A stretch of 64,000 bases of DNA. It comes from Owenia fusiformis. Its lineage: Eukaryota; Annelida; Polychaeta; Sabellida; Oweniidae. Location: positions 11,538,348 through 11,602,347 of the forward strand of contig CAIIXF020000006.1 in the NCBI GenBank assembly GCA_903813345.2. The letters run 5' to 3'. Position 1 is the first letter of the stretch. Each line of letters opens with the position of its first letter. The position numbers were made by a program, and so were the translations under genes. This document shows positions 43,401 to 55,400 of the stretch, piece after piece. A model generated the notes under the pieces. It did not search any database. It was not told the DNA's origin and saw only the letters and a program-made list of their open reading frames with translations.

Positions 43401-46400
43401 CTTTCAGTGCAAAAATATTCCAAGGATTCAAAATTATTAAAAATGCCTCTGGCAAAACTATTATAATCCTTGAGTAAAATATAATCGATCAACTTATCAA
43501 CTATACAACATATATAAATTGTGTAATTGAAAACTATTTACAAACATCTTCTTCTAACTAAATGGAATTAGACAGTGTTACAATACATGTACATCATAGT
43601 GTATAAGGTGACAAAGAAGTACATAAACTATAATGTGCATCAATAAGGTGTACGTGAACTAACAAAATAATATAATGCCTAAATAGCAAAATTGTAAATT
43701 AAATAACTATTAAATAAATGATCTTATGAATAAGTAGCCTAAAAATATGAAGAGATTTCTACAATGAAAATAATGTGATCGGATACATATATGTGTATAA
43801 ATTAATTTGATACATGAATCTTTGATATATCCATATAGATATTCACATGACTTGTAAATTGCAGTTGTAGATGGTAATTACTGTGCCATATTTTGACCTG
43901 CGCAAAATGACCAGCCTGTAGCAGGGATTTAAAATTACAAGCAGGTTCGTCCTGGCAAACTCACCAGTGTTGACTGGGAGGTTTAGCAAAGCACAGACAA
44001 TTAAGTCTGGCAAAAAACTGTGACCATGAGGTAAATCAGAGCCTTCGTCAATCATCATCAAACATAAAATCTGGAGGCTCATAATCGTTGCTTGCGCTTA
44101 AGCTGCGTTGCACCAGTCTTCTAGCTTCAAGTAAGTTAGCATTGCTGTCATCTTCCGAGTCTGTCTTTCCTCCAAAACTACTAGACAATTTCAAGCTTTT
44201 TAGCAGTTTCTTTTTTGTACTTTTATGAGCCTTTTCATCAAAGTCTTCTACATTTATTTCAATGCTACTCTCAGTTGTATTACTACTTGACACACTTGTT
44301 TGCCTTTGAAAGTCAAACTTGAACCGTTCAATATTTATGAAAAAGCTATGCTCTCTCTTTTTGTAAACTGGTTTTGAAGGGGTTTGAAAATTACGTTGGG
44401 AATGACAAGGGCACCTACAGGGGCATATGGGTTCATCTGAAAGTGTAGAAATACTGAGATAGACTAAATATGTGTCTAAACATCTATGACATACCAAACA
44501 AAATATACACAACATTTAATCTATATATAATACCTATCTTTATCATAATTTAAATTCATGATGAAGCTGACTCTGCATATGGATCACGGCACAAATTTTT
44601 CAGCAGTTATTAAGACATCGCAGATTCTAAAAGCCTCTATGCAATTCAGACTTCATCATGAGTACTAGAGTTTCTGCATAAAAATGTTTTAAATGAAATA
44701 ATTCTTATTATATCGCTGTCATAGTCCTCACTATTTGATTGGTCTTTGTCCTACATGCTATGAGGAAATAAGAAGAAATATCCCCTGGCTGAACAAGTGA
44801 CTAGGAAATATTTAAAAATATTAAGCAGTCACAACTTAGTTCAGTGTAATTTTATTTAACCCCGGGACTGAGTCAGTCCAGTATCCAGTTGATATATATA
44901 ATTTTATATTTTGTATATAATTTATTTAAAATAAATGTATTTCAATGTAAATGACTTTATATTATTGAGAATGTTAAGCTTGACAGTGATACAATAAAAA
45001 CAAATATTTAATTCTATGTCCAGTGAATACCTGTAACACTTTCACAGGATGATGTTCTACTATTTTCTGATTTTGCAGAGAACTCTAATACTTAATAATA
45101 TACTTTGGAAATCAGAGGGGCCATTCATTTGAAATTTCCAGAAGGATTCCAGAAGAGACTTTGATTCTTCAATATATATGTTTAAAGTTCAGTAAATATT
45201 TTATTTATACTAGTACAACCAAAGAAAAACTTTTAAAATTGATTTTCCCTCAATTTCGAATGATCTACATAATAACCCAGGTGCTAATATGTAGTTACCA
45301 GTTTCACCAGGAATATCATTCATCGTTCATTATCATATTTACAAATGATTTAATGAAACACATGAATAAAAAATATTTTTCACATTTTATCAAAATTCAA
45401 ATAATTTGATTAAATCACATTTCCCAATTATTTGTTTTCAACTTCTTTATAGTTGTGAATGTGTGGAACTACGTTAAGCTTAAACAAAAAAAACCTCCAT
45501 TTATTTTTTCATATCCTTAAAATATATCCAGTCTCATACAAATGAAAGACCCCTCATCAATCAATTAATGATGATATATACAAATAGCTTCTTCAAACCT
45601 TTATATACACAATAAGCCATTGACTAAAGTTCATTATAGTAAATCAAAACAACAAATAATATAAATTCTCAATGTTTAAAAACTTCTCAAATTGTAAATG
45701 ACCACTCAAAAACAAAACAAGTGCCTGTTTTTATTATGCACTGAAACATTTGGCACTGCACTATAAAAAATGACTGATCTATCATAAACCCTTAATATGC
45801 TCCTGAATTAAGCATTATTTACTTTCTATTTAATAGAAATATTTATAGAAGTCTCAAGGTGCTAATTTCACATCAATATGGGACACAAATAATTCCATGT
45901 ATGTTGATCAAAATAATCACAGTCCATATTGAAAAATATATGTAAGTCTTGTTATAAAGTACATGAGACTCACGGTGATGAATTTAGTACTGATCACGGT
46001 GGTGATTTCTTAGTACTGATCACGGCGGTGATCATGCCCTGGAACAGGTGGAGAAGTGTTAAAGCAAGAACATTTAGGACTTTATAGTACAGCACTTAAT
46101 ACAACACTTTAAAATATTTTCTGGCAAATAAGGGAACCATGCCCAGAGGCATCAATATATCTCTAGGTTAAATATTTCTGGAAATTTTGCTGGAGAAATC
46201 ATGGTACAGTTAAAGTTTCAAGAGGGGAGGGTTCTAAATTTAATACCGCAGCATGGGGTTTAAGTAATACATCTAAGAGGGTGTAGTAAAGAAAGTATAG
46301 CTATGTCAGTCCTAAGTTGTCCTTGCTTCTGGGACACAGGCTTTAATGGATCAAAACGAAGCACAACATTGCTACTCAGATATACAGTACACCCAAAAAT

Positions 46401-49400
46401 TTCAATTTTCATTTGTACTTCTTTAAATTTGAACAGCATTTTCTGCAGTTATATATTATGATAATTGAGCTAATTTATTGCAAATAAGCTCAAATCGAAA
46501 CTTGTTTCTCATAGGCACAAATTATAACATTTCTCTAGTGTTGGTCCATTGGTATTAGACACACTGTTATCATTATCAATCAACTCAATACAAATTATCT
46601 ATAAATCTATTCTCAAAAATCAAGATGAATAAATAATACTTAAATAATAGAAATGCTCAGTCAAAATTAAAAGAAATAATAATTTTTACATTATAACAAG
46701 CAGTTTTATTTGCCTTACAATCCGCTATTTTTACCAAACTATACTAATGCCCACTTGTTACCATGGTAACTACATAGCTATACTCAAACTCATGCTAGTG
46801 TTGATTGTATGTGGTACAGGAAAGCAGTATTCACATCCAATCAAGAAATCAATCAATCATGCAAAAAGACAAATTATTAATTTTCCTCAAAGAAGGGATG
46901 TTATAAGCGAATCAAATATTTCTGAAGCAAAACGAAACAAAAATAATTTGAAAAAATAATGTCTAATAATTTTAAAGTGGTTTAAATTCAGGTTTCAAGT
47001 AAAAAAATTGTAATACACACTTGGCACCATTAACTTTACTTATCCAATGGTGTTATTGCGGTGTCACAAGTTTAGCGGTGTCACAAGTTTAGCAGAGCTG
47101 ACAGGGTTTAAAATATACTCAGAGAATATTAAAATATAGAATTTCATTATCTGTACATAAAACACAAGTGATAATTGATGAAACTTTTCAAGAATTATGA
47201 AGACTCTATCATGTCAACGTGACACGGTGTCAGTTGAAGACGTCAAAATTGATCAGAACCTGAGACAGTTGATACCACTTAGGCCCCTTGCCCTGGAGCT
47301 GTTGAGCTTCAAGGTGAAGGATAACAAGAAAGTGATGACACTCGCATTATAGTAAGACAAAATCATTAATAAACCACGCAAATTGATCTAATGTTGTTAC
47401 AATATATAAGCATCAATAAGACTTAGTGTCATGCATGACTTCAGTTTTGATCTTCATTTCAGAGTAATGGCATTAGAAAATATGCTGATCAATTTCTGAC
47501 AGTTTGTTATTTCTGGTTTTCATGCTTGTAAGTTTACTTGAGTATAATTTTCCAAACATTGTCAATTTAGAATGATTTTGAATGACCTCGCCCTTTACTT
47601 GAATGTTAATGGAATAAACAATTTTCAAGAATTCTGAAACAACCTTAGATTCATTTACATTGGCCAATTAAAAATAGTTCTACTAGTCAACAGGCTCTTA
47701 GCAATTTTCCCTTCTAATACTGACCTAACAAGTTATGATTTATATAAAAAAAGAGAAATAAAAGTAACTGAAATTCAATGACAATCAGAGAACCAATACT
47801 TCAAGGTATCTTAATGGGGGAATATCATCAGTTGTACAATGGGCACTATGAGAAACCACAGTACTAAACAACCAATGTATGGAGAAACCAAAGTGCAGAT
47901 TACAGTAATTATTAACAAAGTCAGTATGTAACAATATGCACAATTCACACCAATCCAGTTAATTCAATACAATCACACATATTATATCAAGCTTTTACGG
48001 GTGCCCATAACTTCTCCAAAGGGACATTCTAGATCAAATAGATCTGAAATGTCCCCTCCTGCTGGAAGGGTTTTCAAAAAGATTGAAGGTTTTGAATGAT
48101 TATAAAAGAAGAAAGGTTGTGATCAACTTTCGAGTTAACAATAATCTGTTATTCAATATAACATAATCAATTTGAGCTTTTGTAGGTTTACAGCTAATTT
48201 TGATGTCTTGGCTCATATATTTAATAAATCATGTATAGGATTCAACAATTTAGATTTAAAATATTCAATTTCATAAAACACAAGGGACAGTTTATGTATT
48301 ATACTTTCCCAGTCATTTAGCGTACATGTATTTTGTGTTTTTGACTTTAAAGGTGCATCAAAGACTTAAAAGTTGAAAGTAACTGTGAAAAAAATAGTCA
48401 AAATTTTAGGATATTTTGGCACATCATTTCTAAAATGTTTTACTTTTTTAATGATTATGCTGGATTTCTTTGGTAAGTTATTTGACTGTAATTTTGAAAA
48501 TGATGGTCTTCCCTTCTTTCAAATTAGTAGTTTGGTAATCTTAAATCTTCAGAGAGTTCCAATTGGTTTTAGATAACTAAATTAGGATTGTCAGAGAAAC
48601 ATTTACTGATATGCTTTTTGAAAATAATGCTTCACTATTTTACACTTTACAGTCTTAAGTGCCACTTTAACTTGGTGTATGAAATAAATTTCAACACTGA
48701 AATAATATAATTGAATAAAGTTTAACGAAGAGTTGCTGATTAAAGAAATACATTGTCCCTTGTGATTGTTCATGACTACAGAAATGACTCACCAGAACTT
48801 GGGCTAGGGCTGCGTGAAGACTGTTTATTCACCCCGAGACTAGACTGGCTACCTTGCTCATCGCCATGAGTGTGGTGATGCCGATGTGGACGACCATCAC
48901 CAGTACCACAGCAGTGGCGCCCTCCTTTGGATAGCGATGCGGCACACTTGAGCAAACTGTAAGCAGGGTCTACTGCAGCATCTGAAATTTACAATAGGTT
49001 TGGAATTTCCTCATCTGATCCAAAGTTCAAAAACCTGACTCATACAATATTTGTATTCAACAAAGTATAAGTTCTGAAAGATTTTAGAATCATGAGAGAG
49101 GAATTACATGTACATGTATAGTGGCCCAACTCTCATTAGATCCTGAAGTATCAAAGTATCAAAACTTGAATCTTAAACTATTCAAAGGGCGATTGATATA
49201 TAACATTATATTGATATAAAACATTTTCAATTTCATATAAGTTCCACCTTTGTCCCCTAAATATCATTTGAAAAAATGTTGTTTTATTTGCTTGTTGTTT
49301 CATTGCTGAAACTTAAATTCCAGTGAGATTATTCCAGATTAATTCAACTGGACGTTTTTATTTACTTACTTGTACAATTACCAACATGAAACCGCTATGG

Positions 49401-52400
49401 TGAATGGCAAGATAATACGTTGCTATCTACCAACAGCAAAATTTAGCACCTTTCAAAATGAAATTATTTTAACCCAGAAATTATATTATTTACTTGATTC
49501 TGGAGTGAAATTGGAATGCCATTTATTTAGATCTTGAGTGTTACATAGATGTGTCATTTGCGTATATTTGAAGTGTTAACTTGATGTGTCAGTTACTTGG
49601 ATCTGAAGTATCAAATTGGTGTGCCATTTACTTAATTTTGGAGTGTCAAATTGATGTGACAATTCCCTGAATCCAGAGTGTCAATCCAATTTGTCATTTA
49701 TTATTAAGATACTGTCAAATTGCTGTGGCACCTACTTGGATCCAGGGTTGTCAAATTGATGTGTCATTTACTTATATCATGGAGAGTCAAATTGATGTGT
49801 CATATACTTAGATCTGATCTGTCAGTTCCTTGTATATACAGTGTCAAAACTTGAATATGAAGTGTCAAATTGATGTGTCACTTGAATCTGGAGTGTCATA
49901 AGTGTCAAATTGATGTGTCACTTACTTGAATCTAGAGTGTCAAACTGATGTGCCACTGACTCAAATATGAAGTGTCAAATTGATGTGTCACTTACTTGGA
50001 TCTGGAGTATCAGGGTCCTCCTCTCTTGAATCATCTCTCTTTCTCAACTTTTTAAATGACTGAAATATTGGAGGAATTGTTAAATTAATGAATACAATTG
50101 CGACTGTGAAATATGTAAATTGTATAATATGACAATGCAATAGAATCAGTTCAATACTATTTTTGATTCTTGATGTGTATTAATAATTATTCTTGGAGAC
50201 ATATTATAGGTATTATAAAATCTTTAAAATATACTGGATTTAAATAAAAAAATGACAGTAGTGATCGCATAAGGATTCCAAAGTAGTAAAACAAGACATT
50301 AACATGCAAAAAGTCACCACCTGCCATTTGTTACAGATGCTGAATGCTGACTACCAAATGCCAAACACCATCCACAAATAATTGGAGACTAATAACAATA
50401 TGTCACCACTTGTGGTTGTGACATGGTAAAAAATATGTCAAATATATCAACTAGAAATATATGTAACAGAAAGAAGTTCAAATATTAACTGGGATTAATG
50501 TAAAAACTAGAAAAACAGCAACTCCAAAGAGTAGTAGTCATCTTCAAAAGAGCATATCAACATATAAAGTTTTAATCAAATTCATCCTCTGGTATTTATT
50601 AAGTTATCAAAGATTGTTTTTGCAATAAATGGTGGCCATTTTAAAATCTATCTGCCATCTCGAAATTGTCTTCATGAGCAGAGCTCAGTCATCCTGAGAC
50701 ATCAGCATATAAAATTTGAACAAAATCTGTCCACTGGTATTTGAGTTGTCAAAGATTACGTTCTTTTATGAAAAACGGCAGCCATTTTTAAATTCAGCCA
50801 CCATCTTGAAGTTTCCTTGTCGAACAGAGCTACAGAGTCCCTAGACATCAGCTTATAAAATTTGAACCAAATCCATTCACTGGTATTTCTGGACATAAAA
50901 ATGAAAGTAGGTCAAGTGTATAAATGAAAGTAGATTTAATGCAGAGAAAACTTTAAAGAGGTCATATGTTCAAATAAAAGTAGGTTAATTATATAGATGA
51001 AAATTAACATGACAAAATGTCACCACCTAAAACAATTTGGTCAATTTAAAGCAAGTTGGAAAATACCTTTTGACCTTAAGAAGGTTTGATTTGAACTTCT
51101 TAGAACATGTAGATGATTTTGAAAAAATAATTCGTCAATTTGAAGCAATTTAAAAAAATACCTCTTTGACTTTTTTTGACATTGAGAAGGTCATTGAAGG
51201 TCAAATGTCAAGTCAGATTTGAACTTCTGAGAACATGTAGATGATTTTGAAAAAAAAATTAAGAAGCAAGTTGAAAAAAGACCTTTTTGTTGACCTTGAA
51301 AAGGTCATTGAAGGTCAAATGTCAAATCTAAAGTCAGATTTGAACTTCTGAGAACATGTAGATGATTTTGAAAAAAAATTAGTCAATTTGAAGCAAGTTG
51401 AAAAAAGACCTTTTTGACCTTTTTTGACTTTGAGAAGGTCATTGAAGGTCAAATGTCAAATCTTAAGTCAAATCTAAAGTCAGATTTGAATTTCTGAGAA
51501 CACGTAGATGATTTTGAAAAAAAATTTAGTCAATTTGAAGCATGTTGAAAACAGACCTTTTTGACCTTTTTTGACCTTGAGAAGGTCATTGAAGGTCAAA
51601 TGTCAAATCTAAAGTCAGATTTGAAGGTCCAATGTCAAATCTAAAGTCAAATCTAAAGTCAGATTTGAATTTCTGAGAACATGTAGATGATTTTGAAAAA
51701 AAATTTAGTCAATGTGAAGCAAGTTGAAAAAAGACCTTTTTGACCTTGAGAAGGTCATTGAAGGTCAAATGTCAAATCTAAAGTCAGATTTGAACTTCTG
51801 AGAACATGTAGATGATTAAGAAAAAAATTGAAGTCAGCCCCGGCGAAATGATATTCTTGTGATATGAATATTCTTGAATTATTCATGAATATTCAGGTGT
51901 GATGAATATTGTAATATCGATATGAATTGTGGGGAATAAAGATTTAACCATATTCTTGTATTTTTGAAGAATAATAAAGAATAATTTATGTTCCTGAATA
52001 TTCTTCAATTTCTATGGTGAATAATTGAAGAAGAATAAAGAAAATTTTATGTCCTTGAAAATTCTTTATAATTTCATCATGCTGAATGAAGAATATTTGG
52101 ATAATTATGAAGAACACATCTGTTCTTAGATATTCTTCATTTTTTCACCACCTTGTTTGAAGGATATTTGAAGAATAATAAAGAACATTTCTGTTCTTAG
52201 ATATTCTTCTTTTTTTCACTACCTTGTGTGAAAGATATTTGAATAATACTGAAGAATATTTATATTCTTAAATATTCTTCATATTCTCACCAAAATGTTT
52301 GAAGAATATTTGAAGAATAATGAAGAACCTTTTGTATTTTTTGAAATCTTGGAAATCCTTGATATTTTCACCATGTTGATGAAGAATATTCAAATAATAA

Positions 52401-55400
52401 TGAAGAACTAATATGTTCTCAGATATTCTTCACCTTTGCACCGCCTAATTTGAAGGATATTTGAAGAATACAAAAGGAGATTTTGCATCCTTGGATATCC
52501 TGATAATTCTTCATATTTTCACCAATTTGTTAAAAGGATATTTGAATAATAATGAAGAACTAATATGTTCTTAGATATTCTTCTATTTTTCACCACCTCA
52601 TTTGAAGGGTATTTGAAGAATAATAAAAAACATTTTGTATTCATGAAAATCTTGGAAATGCTTCATATTTTCACCACTTTGTTTAAAGGATATTTGAATA
52701 ATAATGAAGAATTAATATGTTCTTAGATATTCTTCATTTTTTCACCACCTCATTTGAAGAATATTTGAAGAATAATGAATCATAACCTATCCCAGAATTC
52801 CTCAAAAAGGAAATGATTGTTTTAGGCGGGAAAAAACACATAAGTAAAACATGAAATTGAAGCTCTTGTTAAAAAGGAACATGTCCTTAAAATATGTGGA
52901 GAGAGAAACAGGAACATATGCCAAAAGGTAGGTGACACATATCTTCTTGTTTAGATCAATAATTAGATAGCTATTTCCACCTAGAGAGGAGATATCTCAA
53001 GATCTGGAGTTTTCATATAGAAATCAGCCATTTTATTTTTATCTAAAGATTTATTCTTAGAAATTCTTCTTTTTTCCATTCTGTTTGAAGAATATTTGAG
53101 GAATATTGGGGAAAATGTTTAATAACTTTAAGAAAAACATGAAATTGAAGCTCTTTTGTAACATGGGAACAATTTGTTAAAGGGACATTTGAATAATAAT
53201 GAAGAACTACTATGTTCTAAGATATTCTTCAATTTTTCATGGCCTCATTTGTAGGGTACTTGAAGAATAAAAAATAACATTTTGCATTTATGAAAATCTT
53301 GAAAATGCTTCATATTTTCACCACTTTGTTTAAAGGATATTTGAATAATAATGAAGAATTAATATGTTCTTAGATATTCTTCATTTTTTCACCACCTCAT
53401 TTGAAGAATATTTGAAGAATTATGAATCATAACCTATCCCAGAATTCCTCAGAAAGGAAATGATTGTTTTAGGCGGGAAAACACAAAAGTCCATGAAAGT
53501 TTATTCATGAATATTCAAGTAATTCAATTTGAAGAATTTTCGGGAAGTGTCCAAATTGATGTTCAATTGATGTTCACGCATATTCATGAAGTATTTATTC
53601 TTCATTGGTGGATTATTCATTAATATTTTACATGAATATTGATGTATAATTCATGAATATTCAGGAATTATTCAATGCCATTTCGCTGGGGTAGGGACAA
53701 AGGAGCTTTGCTTGTTGATAAATCAACTATCAATAGATGGATTTGGTTCAAATTTTATATGCTAATACTTTAAGATGAGGAATATTTGAAGAAAAATGAA
53801 GCTAAACTAGGAGAAGATTTCAAGAACATTGAGGTACAGAATATATACAGGTGATAAGTATTTATTCTTCATTTAAGTAATAGTTCATGAACATACATGT
53901 GAGTTAATTCATGAATTATTCAAGAATGTTGGAGAATATAATGTTATGAATATTTCATGAATATACAGTTGGTGAATATTTCAAGAAATATGAGGTCGTA
54001 TACATGGAGATGATTTCAAGAATGTTGAAGAATATAATGTCATGAATATTTCAAGAAATATGAAGCTAAACCTGGAGAAGATTTCAAGAATATTGAGGGA
54101 TAGAATATCATGAATATTTCAAGAATATATGGGTGATGAATATTTCATGAATAGCCTATAGAGTTGATGAATATTTCATGAGTCCAAATTGTATTTCAGT
54201 CATATTCATGAATAGTTCAGGTATATTTATTTTTCATTGAGTAATATTTCATGAACATACAGGTGATAAATATTTCATGAATATGCAGTTGAGGAATATT
54301 TCAAGAAAAATGAAGCTAAACTTGGAGAAGATTTCAAGAACATTGAGGAAAAGAATATACACAGGTGATGAATATTTATTCTTCATTTAAGTAATAGTTC
54401 ATGAACATACATGTGAGTTAATTCATGAATTATTCAAGAATTTTGGAGAATATAATGTTATGAATATATCATGAATATACGGTTGGTGAATATTTCAAGA
54501 AATATGAGGTCGTATACATGGAGATGATTTCAAGAATGTTGAAGAATATAATGTCATGAATATTTCAAGAAATATGAAGCTAAACCTGGAGAAGATTTCA
54601 AGAATATTGAGGGATAGAATATCATGAATATTTCAAGAATATACGGGTGATGAATATTTCATGAATAGCCTATAGAGTTGATGAATATTTCATGAGTCCA
54701 AATTGTATTTCAGTCATATTCATGAATAGTTCAGGTATATTTATTTTTCATTGAGTAATATTTCATGAACATACAGGTGATAAATATTTCATGAATATGC
54801 AGTTGAGGAATATTTCAAGAAAAATGAAGCTAAACTTGGAGAAGATTTCAAGAACATTGAGGAAAAGAATATACACAGGTGATGAATATTTATTCTTCAT
54901 TTAAGTAATAGTTCATGAACATACATGTGAGTTAATTCATGAATTATTCAAGAATTTTGGAGAATATAATGTTATGAATATATCATGAATATACGGTTGG
55001 TGAATATTTCAAGAAATATGAGGTCGTATACATGGAGATGATTTCAAGAATGTTGAAGAATATAATGTCATGAATATTTCAAGAAATATGAAGCTAAACC
55101 TGGAGAAAATTTCAAGAATATTGAGGGATAGAATATCATGAATATTTCAAGAATATACGGGTGATGAATATTTCATGAATAGCCTATAGAGTTGATGAAT
55201 ATTTCATGAGTCCAAATTGTATTTCAGTCATATTCATGAATAGTTCAGGTATATTTATTTTTCATTGAGTAATATTTCATGAACATACAGGTGATAAATA
55301 TTTCATGAATATGCAGTTGAGGAATATTTCAAGAAAAATGAAGCTAAACCTGGAGAAGATTTCAAGAGTATTGAGGAATAGAATATCATGAATATTTCAA

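Noticed and set aside
51040-51830. Clustered AAGGTCA words as a nuclear-receptor enhancer
   Set aside because: They belong to a tandem satellite of a dispersed repeat also present at 41500-42060.
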